A stretch of DNA of 64,000 nt from Halomonas campaniensis (GCF_014193375.1 NZ_JACHZF010000014.1:54242-118241), one strand, 5' to 3'. Shown: positions 1 to 8,124, counted from the first letter of the stretch. Numbers and translations: made by a program. The notes: generated from the letters alone by a model not told the origin.

Positions 1-1
1 G

Positions 2-1267
2 AAGCTCGACGGCCTGACCTCGCTGGTGCTCGACGAGGCCGACGAGATGCTGCGCATGGGCTTCATCGACGACGTCAAGCGCGTGGTCGCCGATACCCCC
101 AAGGACGCCCAGCGGGTGTTCTTCTCCGCGACCCTGCCGACCGAGATCGAGCGCATCGTCAACCGCTACCTGGTGGACCCGGTGAAGGTGGCCATCGAGT
201 CGCGCACCACCACCGGCGAGAATATCGAGCAGCGCCTGGTGCGCGTCGATGGCGGTGCCAAGCTGGAGGCGCTGTCGCGCATCCTCGAGGTCGAGCCGGT
301 GGATGCCGCCATCGTCTTCGTGCGTACCCGGGCCGCCTGCACCACCCTGATGGAGCAGCTCTCCGCCCGCGGCGTCAACGTGGCCAGCCTCTCCGGTGAC
401 CTGGACCAGAGCCTGCGCGAGCGCACCATCCAGCGCCTCAAGCGCGGCAAGGTCGACGTGCTGATCGCCACCGACGTGGCCGCCCGCGGCCTCGACGTGC
501 CGCGTATCACCCACGTCTTCAACTACGACCTGCCCCAGGACTCCGAGGCCTACACCCACCGCATCGGCCGTACCGGCCGGGCCGGGCGTACCGGCATCTC
601 GATCACCTTCGTGGGCTTCCGCGAGGGCCGCAAGGCGGGCTGGATCGAGCAGGCCACCGGCCAGAAGATGACCGAGATGGAGGTGCCCGACGAGGCGGCC
701 ATTCGCGCCCATCGCGACGAGGTCTTCCACCAGAAGGTGATCGCCGCGCTGACCGCCGGTGCCGAGGAGCAGCGCGCCCTGGTGGGCCGCCTGGTCGAGG
801 AGGGTTACGACCCCATCGAGCTGGCCTGCGCCTTCGCCCGCCTGGCCCGTGCCGACGAGGCCCCCATCGGCCGCATGCAGGCGCCGCGCAAGGAGGCCCG
901 CAACGATCGCCCGACCCGCGACGGCAAGCCGCCGCGTGCCCGGGACCGCGGTCCCAGCGAGGGCATGACCCGCTACCGCGTCGCCGTGGGCCACAAGGAC
1001 GGCGTCAAGCCCGGCCAGCTGGTCGGGGCGCTGGCCAACGAGGGTGGCATCGAGGGCGCGCGCATCGGCCGCATCGATATCCGCACCTCCTTCTCCGTGG
1101 TGGAGCTGCCGAGCTCGCTGCCGGCCAGCATCCTGGCCAAGATGGCCCGCGCCCGCGTCGCCGGCCGTCCCCTGGAGATCAGCGAGGACCGCGGCGCCCC
1201 CGAGCGTGCCCCGCGCCGTCGTCGCGAGGACGGTGACGCGCCGATCCGTCGTCCGTCACGCGCCTGA
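2..1267 (+). CDS. deaD: DEAD-box RNA helicase DeaD/CsdA, 5' end outside window
   Basis: ATP-dependent RNA helicase, in this family involved in ribosome assembly and mRNA turnover in the cytoplasm. The frame is open from base 2, so the Q motif and Walker A lie outside the window. Visible are motif II (VLDEADEM) at the very start, motif III SATLP, the second RecA domain with ATDVAARGLDVP, and motif VI HRIGRTGRAGRTG. A basic linker leads to a DbpA-type RNA-binding domain (TRYRVAVGHKDG to SFSVVELPSSLP), and the tail is Arg-rich. That domain combination, with long basic linkers, fits DeaD better than DbpA or RhlE. A strong terminator follows 49 bases after the stop. Confidence 0.93.
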   Translation, partial: KLDGLTSLVLDEADEMLRMGFIDDVKRVVADTPKDAQRVFFSATLPTEIERIVNRYLVDPVKVAIESRTTTGENIEQRLVRVDGGAKLEALSRILEVEPVDAAIVFVRTRAACTTLMEQLSARGVNVASLSGDLDQSLRERTIQRLKRGKVDVLIATDVAARGLDVPRITHVFNYDLPQDSEAYTHRIGRTGRAGRTGISITFVGFREGRKAGWIEQATGQKMTEMEVPDEAAIRAHRDEVFHQKVIAALTAGAEEQRALVGRLVEEGYDPIELACAFARLARADEAPIGRMQAPRKEARNDRPTRDGKPPRARDRGPSEGMTRYRVAVGHKDGVKPGQLVGALANEGGIEGARIGRIDIRTSFSVVELPSSLPASILAKMARARVAGRPLEISEDRGAPERAPRRRREDGDAPIRRPSRA

Positions 1268-1315
1268 CGACCCGCCGCTGACGGCCCGGCGGCTCGCGCC
1301 GCCGGCCTGACCGCA

Positions 1316-1355
1316 CAGCGCCCCGCACCGGAAACGGTGCGGGGCGCTGTTGTTT
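1316..1355 (+). terminator. Rho-independent terminator of deaD
   Basis: A perfect 15-bp stem (arms 1316-1330 and 1335-1349) closes on a GAAA tetraloop and is followed by TTGTTT. It lies between deaD and the convergent amidotransferase gene, so it may act in both directions. Confidence 0.85.
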
Positions 1356-1444
1356 GGGGCTTCGGTCCCTTGGAAGCGGCCCCTTGGAAGCGGATCCTCG
1401 AGCGGGCCCTGTGCCGGGCCCGGTCGCATGGCGGGGCGCGCCGC

Positions 1445-2170
1445 TCAGGCGGTGCCGGCCTCCCTGGCCACCGCCTCGGCGAAGCGCACCAGCAGCGAGC
1501 TCGCCTCCGGCGTGGCGGTGATGCCCGCGAGCAACGCGTCCGGGTCCTGGCCCTGATCGCGCAGCGCCGCCACCTGGCGGGCCAGGTAGGCGCGCATCAC
1601 CGCCGGGGTGAATTCCGGGTGGAATTGCACGCTCCACTGGCGAGGACCATAGCGCAGCGCCTGGTGGGCATCGTGGGCGTTGCGGGCCAGCACCACGGCG
1701 TCTCCGGGCGCCTCGAGCACCGACTGGGCGTGGGTCAGCTGGGCGGGGAAGCGCTCGGGCAGCTGACCGAGCAGCGCATCCGCCAGGCCGGCCTCGGTGA
1801 GCGTCACCGCGTGGGTGCCGGACTCGCGCCCCGCCGGGTGGTAGTCACTGACCCCGCCGAAGGCCGCGGCCATCAGCTGGTGGCCGTAGCAGACGCCGAG
1901 CATCGGCAGGTTGCGCCGGCGGGCCTCCACCAGCCACGGCTTCAGGGCCTCGCTCCAGGGCTCGGCGTTGCTCACCATGGAATGTGAGCCGGTGATAGTG
2001 AGGCCGTCGATCTCCGCGAGGTCGGGCAGCGGCTCGTGGCGCGCGTCGAATACCGCGGCACTGACGCCGGCGCGGGCCAGCGCCTGCTGGAACAGCGCCT
2101 CGAAGTCGCCGTGGGCCTCTACCACCTCGGGGAAGGCGTCGCCGGTCTTGACGATCAGCAGTCGGGGCAT
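1445..2170 (-). CDS. Class I glutamine amidotransferase (GMP synthase-like GATase)
   Basis: Stand-alone triad-type glutamine amidotransferase of 241 residues, which would release ammonia from glutamine or cleave a gamma-glutamyl bond. The nucleophile elbow GVCYGHQL carries the catalytic Cys, and the His of QFHPEF with the nearby Glu completes the triad. Its length fits the YfeJ/GuaA-like single-domain family, which has no synthetase domain. It lies 33 bases downstream of argE on the same strand, so the two are probably cotranscribed. The substrate cannot be read from sequence. Confidence 0.85.
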   Translation of the reverse strand: MPRLLIVKTGDAFPEVVEAHGDFEALFQQALARAGVSAAVFDARHEPLPDLAEIDGLTITGSHSMVSNAEPWSEALKPWLVEARRRNLPMLGVCYGHQLMAAAFGGVSDYHPAGRESGTHAVTLTEAGLADALLGQLPERFPAQLTHAQSVLEAPGDAVVLARNAHDAHQALRYGPRQWSVQFHPEFTPAVMRAYLARQVAALRDQGQDPDALLAGITATPEASSLLVRFAEAVAREAGTA

Positions 2171-2203
2171 GGGGTGTCTCTCCGGGTGGGGCCGTTCGGG
2201 CCT

Positions 2204-3355
2204 TCAGCGCGCCAGCCGCCGGCCCAGCGCGACCATGAAGCGGGCGCCGGCCTCCAGCTGCTCGTGCTCGATGTATTCGTCGGGCTGGTGGGCCTGGGCG
2301 ATGCTGCCCGGCCCGCAGATCACCGTGGGCAGCCCCTGGCGCTGGAACTGCCCCGCCTCGGTGGCGTAGGCCACCGCCCCGGCGGGGCGCTCGCCGAGCA
2401 GGGCATGGCACAGCGCCAGCACCTCGGCGTTGTTGTCGTCGGCCAGCGCCGGCACCGTCACGTTGAGCGCCTCGGTGACGATGCTCGCCTCGGGGGCGCG
2501 GCGCTGCATCTCGGCCTCGAGTTCGGCGGCCCGGGTGTTGACCCGCCCCAGCAGGTCCGAGAAGCGGTCCGACGGAAGGTGGCGGATCTCCCACTCGAAG
2601 GTGCACTCCCGGGCCATGATGTTGATCGCCGTGCCGCCGGCGATCTTCCCGACGTGAAGGCTCGAGTGGACCACGTTGAAGGCCTCGTCCACGCGCCCCT
2701 CCGCCTTGAGCTCGGCCATCACCTCCTCGATGGAGGTGACCAGCCGGGCCGCCACGTGGATCGCCGAGACCCCCTGGTTGACCTGGCTGGAGTGGCTGGC
2801 GCGGCCGGTGACGGTGGTGCGCAGGTTGGTGGCGCCCTTGTGGGCCACCACCGGATGCATCAGGGTCGGCTCGCCGACGATCACCGCGGCGGGCAGCGGG
2901 TGATCGGCCATGAGCCGCTCGATCATGCGCGGCGCGCCGATGCAGCCGACCTCCTCGTCGTAGGAGAGCGCCAGCCAGATGGGCGCTTCCAGGTCGAGCG
3001 CGACCCAGCGCGGCACCTCGGCCAGGGCGCAGGCGATGAAGCCCTTCATGTCGCAGGTGCCGCGGCCGTAGAGGCGGCCATCGCCCTTGTCCGCCAGGGC
3101 GAAGGGGTCGGTGGACCAGGGCTGGCCGTCCACCGGCACCACGTCGGTATGGCCGGAGAGCACCACGCCGCCGGGCACCTCAGGGCCGATCCGCGCCAGC
3201 AGGTTGGCCTTCCTGCCATCGTCGCTCTCCACCCGCCAGTGCGGCACGCCGTGCTCGTCGAGGAAGCCCTCCACGAAGGCGATCAGGTCGAGGTTGGAGT
3301 CCCGGGAGACGGTGGGAAAGCCCACCAGGCGGTCGAGCATCTCGGCGGCGGTCAT
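2204..3355 (-). CDS. argE: Acetylornithine deacetylase (M20 metallopeptidase family)
   Basis: Zinc-dependent deacetylase converting N-acetylornithine to ornithine in arginine synthesis. The 383-residue protein shows M20 family signatures in order: SGHTDVVPVDGQPW (metal-binding His and Asp), YGRGTCDMKGF (bridging Asp) and YDEEVGCIGA (catalytic Glu), with the dimerisation domain in the middle. Length matches ArgE. DapE or another M20 amidohydrolase is the main alternative, but the CDMKGF context and length favour ArgE. It is divergent from the first OYE gene and upstream of the GATase gene. Confidence 0.88.
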   Translation of the reverse strand: MTAAEMLDRLVGFPTVSRDSNLDLIAFVEGFLDEHGVPHWRVESDDGRKANLLARIGPEVPGGVVLSGHTDVVPVDGQPWSTDPFALADKGDGRLYGRGTCDMKGFIACALAEVPRWVALDLEAPIWLALSYDEEVGCIGAPRMIERLMADHPLPAAVIVGEPTLMHPVVAHKGATNLRTTVTGRASHSSQVNQGVSAIHVAARLVTSIEEVMAELKAEGRVDEAFNVVHSSLHVGKIAGGTAINIMARECTFEWEIRHLPSDRFSDLLGRVNTRAAELEAEMQRRAPEASIVTEALNVTVPALADDNNAEVLALCHALLGERPAGAVAYATEAGQFQRQGLPTVICGPGSIAQAHQPDEYIEHEQLEAGARFMVALGRRLAR

Positions 3356-3424
3356 GGCGCGCTCCTTGGTATCGATGGGGGAAATCCTATCACGCCCGCG
3401 GGGCAGGCCGGTGGCGTGCGCGTC

Positions 3425-3439
3425 ATAGCCCCAGGCTAT
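3425..3439. promoter_or_regulatory. Operator-like palindrome upstream of OYE copy A
   Basis: ATAGCC-CCA-GGCTAT is a perfect 6-bp inverted repeat that also fits the T-N11-A pattern of LysR-type regulator sites. Almost the same sequence (one base different) lies upstream of the paralogous OYE gene at 9045-9059. In both places it is followed by a shared GGCCGATG, then 33-34 bases later by TTAACA and GCTTA. Conservation of otherwise diverged intergenic DNA suggests a shared regulator; its identity is unknown. Confidence 0.6.
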
Positions 3440-3449
3440 CTGGCCGATG

Positions 3450-3466
3450 TGTCAGCTTTTCTGACA
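3450..3466. promoter_or_regulatory. Second inverted repeat in the argE/OYE intergenic region
   Basis: TGTCAG-CTTTT-CTGACA is a perfect 6-bp inverted repeat 10 bases after the first palindrome. It is not conserved upstream of OYE copy B, so it may be a site for a different regulator (for example of argE) or simply a weak hairpin. Confidence 0.35.
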
Positions 3467-3554
3467 GCAGTCATTAACAGGCTTACGATGTCGGGCACTG
3501 ACCGCCATCCGTGGCCTGTCATATGGCATTCATCTTTCAGCAGGAGGCGTCTCG

Positions 3555-4673
3555 ATGCCGGATACATCTCTCTTCACCCCGCTTCAGTTGGGCAGCCTCA
3601 GCCTGCCCAACCGCGTGATCATGGCGCCGCTGACCCGCTCGCGCACGCCGGACAGCGTGCCCGGCACGCTGCAGCAGGTCTACTACGGCCAGCGCGCCAG
3701 CGCCGGGCTGATCATCAGCGAGGCCACCAACATCTCGCCTACGGCCCGCGGCTACGCCTACACGCCGGGCATCTGGACCGACGAGCAGGAAGCCGGCTGG
3801 AAGGGGGTCGTCGAGGCCGTTCACGCCAAGGGCGGCCGCATCGCCCTGCAGCTATGGCACGTCGGTCGCGTCTCCCACGAGCTGGTGCAGCCCGACGGCC
3901 AGCCGCCCGTGGCACCGAGCGCCCTGAAGGGCGAGGGTGCGGAGTGCTTCGTCGAGTTCGAGGACGGCACGGCGGGGCCGCACCCCACCAGCACGCCGCG
4001 GGCGCTCGAGACCGAGGAGATCCCCGCCATCGTCGAGGACTACCGCCAGGCCGCAATTCGCGCCAAGCGGGCGGGCTTCGACATGGTCGAGGAGCACGCG
4101 GCGAACGCCTACCTGCTCAACCAGTTCCTCGCCACCGGCACCAACCTGCGCACCGACCGGTACGGCGGTTCGCTCGAGAACCGCGCGCGCTTCCCGCTGG
4201 AGGTGGTCGATGCGGTCGCCGAGGTGTTCGGCCCCGCGCGGGTGGGCATCCGCCTGACCCCCTTCCTCGAGCTCTTCGGCCTGACCGACGATGAGCCGGA
4301 AGCAATGGCCTTCTACCTGGCCGGCGAGCTCGACCGCCGCGGCCTGGCCTACCTCCACTTCAACGAGCCCGACTTCGCGGGGGCTGACATCACCTATCCG
4401 GAGGGCTTCCGTGAAGAGATGCGCCAGCGCTTCAGCGGCCGCCTGATCTACTGCGGCAACTACGACGCCGAGCGCGCTCAGACCCGTCTGGACGACAACA
4501 CCGCCGACGCCGTGGCCTTCGGTCGCCCCTTCATCGCCAACCCCGACCTGCCCGAGCGCTTTCGCCTCAAGGCCGTCCTCAACGAGCCCGACCATAGCAC
4601 CTTCTACGGCGGCGCCGAGGTCGGCTACACCGACTACCCCTTCCTCGACAACGGCCACGACCGACTCGGCTGA
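3555..4673 (+). CDS. Alkene reductase, Old Yellow Enzyme family (copy A)
   Basis: FMN-dependent ene-reductase (NemA/XenA-like), cytoplasmic, reducing activated alkenes, quinones or nitro-esters with NAD(P)H. The 372-residue TIM barrel starts FTPLQLGSLSLPNRVIMAPLTRSR, has LQLWHVGRVSH, the substrate-anchoring pair H181 and N184 in HAAN, and the FMN-phosphate region AFGRPFIANPDLPERF. The start follows an AGGAGG-like site. It is a close paralogue of 9134-10267. Copy A has Glu immediately before the catalytic His (VEEHAAN), where copy B has Val and most homologues have a hydrophobic residue. NEM reductase, xenobiotic reductase or glycerol-trinitrate reductase activity cannot be distinguished. Confidence 0.92.
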   Translation: MPDTSLFTPLQLGSLSLPNRVIMAPLTRSRTPDSVPGTLQQVYYGQRASAGLIISEATNISPTARGYAYTPGIWTDEQEAGWKGVVEAVHAKGGRIALQLWHVGRVSHELVQPDGQPPVAPSALKGEGAECFVEFEDGTAGPHPTSTPRALETEEIPAIVEDYRQAAIRAKRAGFDMVEEHAANAYLLNQFLATGTNLRTDRYGGSLENRARFPLEVVDAVAEVFGPARVGIRLTPFLELFGLTDDEPEAMAFYLAGELDRRGLAYLHFNEPDFAGADITYPEGFREEMRQRFSGRLIYCGNYDAERAQTRLDDNTADAVAFGRPFIANPDLPERFRLKAVLNEPDHSTFYGGAEVGYTDYPFLDNGHDRLG

Positions 4674-4699
4674 GTCGGCGTCAAGCCTCTGGAAGCAGC

Positions 4700-4723
4700 A
4701 AGCCCGGCCCGCGTGCCGGGCTT
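4700..4723 (+). terminator. Terminator hairpin after OYE copy A
   Basis: Nine-bp stem AAGCCCGGC/GCCGGGCTT with a 6-base loop CCGCGT, lacking a clear T tract. The same stem and loop occur after OYE copy B at 10288-10319, so the duplication included the terminator. Confidence 0.6.
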
Positions 4724-4880
4724 GTGGCGTGATGGGGAGGGTGGTGCGGGGCATCGTCGGTGATTGGCGCACATCAACACCGCGGCGTAGCATCCACAAA
4801 ACGCATTGCCAGGGACCGCCAGCCGGGGCTGTCATCGGCAAGTTCAGGCAGGGGTAGGCCGCAGCATCAGGGAGCAGGAT

Positions 4881-5891
4881 ATGAACACCAGTAGCCAGGC
4901 ACCCATTGTCATCTCTCAAGAGGCCAATCAGCAGGTCGAGGTGCGGCTGGATACCGAGCATGAGACGGTCTGGTTAAGTCTGCAGCAGCTCAGCGACGTA
5001 TTCGGTCGTGATAAGTCTGTGATTTCCCGTCACTTGCGTAACATCTACCGGAATGGAGAGCTGGACCGAGAGTCAACTGTTGCAAAAAATGCAACAGTTC
5101 AGGTTGAGGGGGGGAGGCAGGTGCTTCGCCAAATTGATCTCTACAACCTCGATGCCATCATCTCGGTTGGCTATCGCGTCAACTCGCGCCGCGCCGTGCA
5201 GTTCCGTCAGTGGGCCACCCGCGTGCTGCGCGAGCACCTCACCCAGGGCTGGACCCTGAGCCGGCAGCGCTTCGAGGAGAACGCCCGCGAGCTGGAGGCC
5301 GCGATGGCCCTGGTGCGCAAGACGGCCGGCAGCACGGCGCTGGATGCCAACAGCGGTCGGGGCCTCGTCGATATCGTCACCCGCTATGCCCAGACCTTCC
5401 TGCTGCTGCAGCGCTACGATGAAGGCCTGTTGACAGAACCCCGCGCCCAGGCAGGCGGCCGGCTGCCGACCCTTGCCGAGGCCCGCGCGGCGCTGGCCGC
5501 GCTGAAGTCCGAGCTGGTCGCCAAGGGCGAGGCCACCGAACTGTTTGCCCAGGAACGCGGCGACGGCCTCGATTCGCTGCTGGGCAACCTGGATCTAACG
5601 ATCTTCGGTGAGCCGGCCTATCCCTCTGTGGAGGCCAAGGCGGGGCACCTGCTCTATTTCGTGGTCAAGAACCATCCCTTCGCCGATGGCAACAAGCGCA
5701 GTGCCGCCTACCTCTTTGTGGACTTCCTCTACCGCAACGATCGCCTGCTCAATACGCACGGTGAGGTGGTGGTCAACGACGTGGGGCTGGCGGCGTTGAC
5801 CCTGCTGATCGCGGAGTCCGACCCGGCCAACAAGGAGACCATGATCCGGCTGATCATGAACATGCTGGCCGCACCGGAGGGTACAGCCTGA
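4881..5891 (+). CDS. RhuM-Fic fusion (virulence RhuM domain plus Fic/DOC domain)
   Basis: A 336-residue protein with an N-terminal RhuM domain (about residues 10-120: VWLSLQQLSDVFGRDKSVISRHL, a helix-turn-helix-like part, then YRVNSRRAVQFRQWATRVL) and a C-terminal Fic domain with the full motif HPFADGNKR. Fic enzymes transfer AMP or another phosphate-linked group to target proteins, and Doc relatives act as toxins. The start at 4881 follows GGGAGCAGG; an upstream in-frame alternative at 4806 lacks such a site. RhuM genes are often found inside type I restriction-modification loci, which fits the HsdR remnant just downstream. No separate antitoxin is seen. Base composition is slightly less GC-biased than the neighbours. 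Target and function are unknown. Confidence 0.85.
   Translation: MNTSSQAPIVISQEANQQVEVRLDTEHETVWLSLQQLSDVFGRDKSVISRHLRNIYRNGELDRESTVAKNATVQVEGGRQVLRQIDLYNLDAIISVGYRVNSRRAVQFRQWATRVLREHLTQGWTLSRQRFEENARELEAAMALVRKTAGSTALDANSGRGLVDIVTRYAQTFLLLQRYDEGLLTEPRAQAGGRLPTLAEARAALAALKSELVAKGEATELFAQERGDGLDSLLGNLDLTIFGEPAYPSVEAKAGHLLYFVVKNHPFADGNKRSAAYLFVDFLYRNDRLLNTHGEVVVNDVGLAALTLLIAESDPANKETMIRLIMNMLAAPEGTA
5075..5099. repeat. Perfect 10-bp inverted repeat inside the RhuM-Fic gene
   Basis: Arms AACTGTTGCA (5075-5084) and TGCAACAGTT (5090-5099) flank an AAAAA loop. It encodes the TVAKNATV segment of the RhuM domain. It could form a hairpin in the mRNA or be a binding site for an autoregulator; it may also be a codon coincidence. 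Confidence 0.5.
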
Positions 5892-6005
5892 AGCGAGCGG
5901 GCCCCAGTAGCCGATACTGGCTTTGCCCGGTAGAACCCCATATGTTGTGAAGTGTTACCGAGCCGCCAGGCTCCTGATTGCCCACCGTCAGGACAAGGAT
6001 GACCG

Positions 6006-6182
6006 ATGAACGAGACCGATACCCGCACCGAGCTGATCGACTATTCCTTGAAGGAGGCCTGCTTGGGCGTGGTGGCGAGCAGCCGAGTTTTCCGCGAGGT
6101 CATTACTCTGGGGCGGCTGCAGGGTGGGAGGCAGCGCTCCAGTAACGTATTCATCAGGTCTCGGGCGGGGCTGCATGACTAA
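6006..6182 (+). pseudogene. N-terminal remnant of a type I restriction endonuclease HsdR subunit
   Basis: A 58-codon frame with its own ribosome binding site (AAGGA at 5996-6000) encodes MNETDTRTELIDYSLKEACL, then REVITLGRLQGG. This resembles the start of HsdR proteins, which begin with an (E)xxTRxxLIDxxLxxAGW segment and an ITLGR/ITDGR segment from the nuclease domain. After about 45 residues the similarity is lost (RQRSSNVFIRSRAGLHD) and the frame stops at 6180-6182, inside the start of phzF. Intact HsdR is usually 800-1000 residues, so more than 90 percent is missing. It lies 114 bases after the RhuM-Fic gene, consistent with a decayed type I R-M locus. The family call rests on remembered motif similarity, not a search. 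Confidence 0.6.
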
Positions 6183-7071
6183 CTACTTCCTGCTCGATGT
6201 CTTCACCGACCGAGCTTTTGCCGGCAACCCGCTGGCGGTATTTCCCCAGGCAGAGGGGCTGGATGCCTGCACGATGCAGGCTATCGCCAACGAGCTGAAT
6301 CTTTCCGAGACGGTGTTCGTCGGCCAGTCAACCGGCCGGCAGCGTTATCCCATCCGCATCTTTACCCCTACCGCGGAACTTCCCTTTGCGGGTCATCCGG
6401 CGATAGGCACCGCTCACCTGCTGGTGGAGCGAGGCATGGCCGAGCGGGGATGCCCACTGGTGCTTACGGCCGGCGTGGGCCCTATTGTCGTGGAGTTCGA
6501 GAACGAACTGGCTCGATTTACCACGGCGGCGCCGTTCAGCAGCCTGCCGAGCTCCCTGAATCGGACCGCTGCCGCTGAACTGCTGGGGCTTGAGGCGCAT
6601 AAGGTCCTAAGCGAGCCGGTGCTCGCCTCCTGCGGTCTGCCCTATCATCTGATCGAGCTTGCGTCGCTTGAGGCCCTCGAGCTGGCACGACCATCGCCGG
6701 GCCCTTGGGCGGACTGGGTGTCACCCAGCGGCCACGATCAGGTCTATCTCTATGTGACCGGTAAGGAGACTGGTGCATCACGCGCCGTGAGGGCCCGGAT
6801 GTTTTCCACTCCGGGTGGCGTACGCGAAGACCCGGCAACTGGCAGTGCGGCGGCGGCCTTGGCTGGGTACCTGGCACAGAACAGGGGAGTTGGCCGGTGG
6901 CGCTGGCAGATCGAACAAGGGATCGAGATGGGGCGCCCAAGCCGTATCCTTGCAGAGGCTGAGAGTACCGAAGATGATCTTTCAGTCCGCATCGCGGGAG
7001 AGGCCGTGATCGTGGGAAGCGGGGCGCTGCACCTGCCAGGCGGGCTGACGGTTTCCCGGGAGGCCCCATGA
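6175..7071 (+). CDS. PhzF family isomerase/epimerase-like protein
   Basis: Cytoplasmic PhzF-fold protein of 298 residues. The family includes the phenazine isomerase PhzF and many uncharacterised relatives. Glu45 in LNLSETVF is at the catalytic position, and FTPTAELPFAGHPAIGTAH and EDPATGSAAAALAGYL are the two conserved loops lining the active site. The start at 6175 gives the usual N terminus (TNYFLLDVFTDRAFAGNPLA); it overlaps the end of the HsdR remnant by 8 bases. No other phenazine genes are present, so a phenazine role is unlikely. The stop overlaps the start of the small membrane protein gene (ATGA), implying translational coupling. Confidence 0.88.
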   Translation: MTNYFLLDVFTDRAFAGNPLAVFPQAEGLDACTMQAIANELNLSETVFVGQSTGRQRYPIRIFTPTAELPFAGHPAIGTAHLLVERGMAERGCPLVLTAGVGPIVVEFENELARFTTAAPFSSLPSSLNRTAAAELLGLEAHKVLSEPVLASCGLPYHLIELASLEALELARPSPGPWADWVSPSGHDQVYLYVTGKETGASRAVRARMFSTPGGVREDPATGSAAAALAGYLAQNRGVGRWRWQIEQGIEMGRPSRILAEAESTEDDLSVRIAGEAVIVGSGALHLPGGLTVSREAP

Positions 7072-7532
7072 AGCCCTTCTCCATCCTGCTGATCCGGCTG
7101 CTGGGTCTCTACCTCTTCCTGAAGACGCTGTTCGCGGTGCTGCCGGCGCTGCTGGGCCCTCAAGTGGGAGAGTTCTGGTCAGCCGAGCTGCTGCCGGGGC
7201 TGGTCGCCACGGTGGCGGCACCCATGGTGGGCGGCGTATTGCTGTGGTGCTTTGCCGGCCGCCTGGCGGAGCGGCTGCATGGCGCTGGGGGTGAGGGTGA
7301 CGAGGTAGGGACTCGGATCAAGGATGATGAGCTGGTGCGTGCCGGTACCTTCCTGATCGGTACCTATCTGGTGGTGCGGCATATCGGCATGCTGGTGGGG
7401 GCGTACTCGGCTTCCGGTGCCGTGGCCTATGACACGCTGGTCGTGGTGGTTGCGGGCCTTTGCATGATGCTGGGCGGAGGCTCTCTCGTTGCGCTCTACC
7501 GCAGGGTGAAGTATCTGGGGGTGGGCCGGTAG
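7068..7532 (+). CDS. Small four-helix membrane protein (copy A), function unknown
   Basis: A 154-residue inner-membrane protein I do not recognise. Four hydrophobic segments are visible at about residues 4-27, 43-64, 98-118 and 122-145; the soluble loop between the second and third is short and charged (ERLHGAGGEGDEVGTRIKDDEL). It overlaps phzF by four bases. A close paralogue lies at 10548-11024, where the first 24 residues are almost identical (KPFSILLIRLLGLYLFLKTL). Both copies follow an OYE gene, one directly and one with accessory genes in between. Confidence 0.75.
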   Translation: MKPFSILLIRLLGLYLFLKTLFAVLPALLGPQVGEFWSAELLPGLVATVAAPMVGGVLLWCFAGRLAERLHGAGGEGDEVGTRIKDDELVRAGTFLIGTYLVVRHIGMLVGAYSASGAVAYDTLVVVVAGLCMMLGGGSLVALYRRVKYLGVGR

Positions 7533-7561
7533 GCCGGCCATGGTGAAGCCCGCTGGCCGGT

Positions 7562-7879
7562 TCAGATGCCTGTCACCAGGAAATCGACGGCGGCCATGAT
7601 CTGGTCGCGATAGAGGCCGAGATCATGTGCCGCTTTACCGAGGCGCTTCCTTTCCATCCCGGCGAGCTCCTGCGTCAAGGCGATATAGCGTTCGCCGTCG
7701 ATCTCGAGGCCGGGGTTCAGGTAGGAAATTCGCAGGCTTTCGGCCATGCCGGCTGGGCAGAGTGGCACGACGACGGTCGTGCGCAGCTCGCCGAGCAGAT
7801 CGCTCTGTATATCGAGAAGGTAGGGGTAGCGTTCGCGCGAGGCAGGGTTGCGGTTCTCGTAGGCGTGGAACTGCGCCAT
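7562..7879 (-). CDS. ccdB: CcdB family toxin
   Basis: A 105-residue CcdB-type toxin; the family poisons DNA gyrase by binding GyrA. It begins MAQFHAYENRNPASRERYPY and has LLDIQSDLL, TTVVVPLCP, and the C-terminal MAAVDFLVTGI, where the last residues (W-G-I in F-plasmid CcdB, here T-G-I) contact gyrase. Its start overlaps the ccdA stop by one base (TGATG), giving the canonical antitoxin-toxin order. Replacement of the penultimate Trp-type residue by Thr could weaken gyrase poisoning, as in many chromosomal copies. Confidence 0.88.
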   Translation of the reverse strand: MAQFHAYENRNPASRERYPYLLDIQSDLLGELRTTVVVPLCPAGMAESLRISYLNPGLEIDGERYIALTQELAGMERKRLGKAAHDLGLYRDQIMAAVDFLVTGI

Positions 7880-8124
7880 CAGAACGTCCGCTCGCCATCA
7901 CCGAAGGTACCGTGTTCCTCCGCGAACTGGTTGTAGGCGCGGATGGCGTCGGAGTTTTCCCGTTGCCAACGTTCGCGCTGCTCCGCACGTACCTTGTCCG
8001 ACAGCGCGCTCTCGAAAGTGGCAGAGAGGTTGATGCCCAGGCGCCGCGCCTGCTGGAGCAGGTCGCTGTTGATGCTGACGTTGGTGGCCCTCTTGGGGGC
8101 TTGAGTGTCGTAGGGCTGGGTCAT
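7879..8124 (-). CDS. ccdA: CcdA family antitoxin
   Basis: An 81-residue antitoxin with a ribbon-helix-helix DNA-binding N terminus (KRATNVSINSDLLQQARRLG) and the CcdB-wrapping C-terminal tail RWQRENSDAIRAYNQFAEEH ending in GERTF, typical of CcdA. The start at 8124 matches the usual family length; the frame extends upstream to 8199, but those extra residues are not family-like. It would neutralise CcdB and autorepress the operon. Confidence 0.88.
   Translation of the reverse strand: MTQPYDTQAPKRATNVSINSDLLQQARRLGINLSATFESALSDKVRAEQRERWQRENSDAIRAYNQFAEEHGTFGDGERTF

Noticed and set aside
2036..4294. A 752-codon open frame on the plus strand
   Set aside because: It is antisense to argE and runs out of frame into OYE copy A; composition is that of a high-GC shadow frame and no start signal or family feature is seen.
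6175..7071. A phenazine biosynthesis locus based on PhzF
   Set aside because: No phzA/B/D/E/G genes nearby; PhzF-fold proteins are widespread with other functions.
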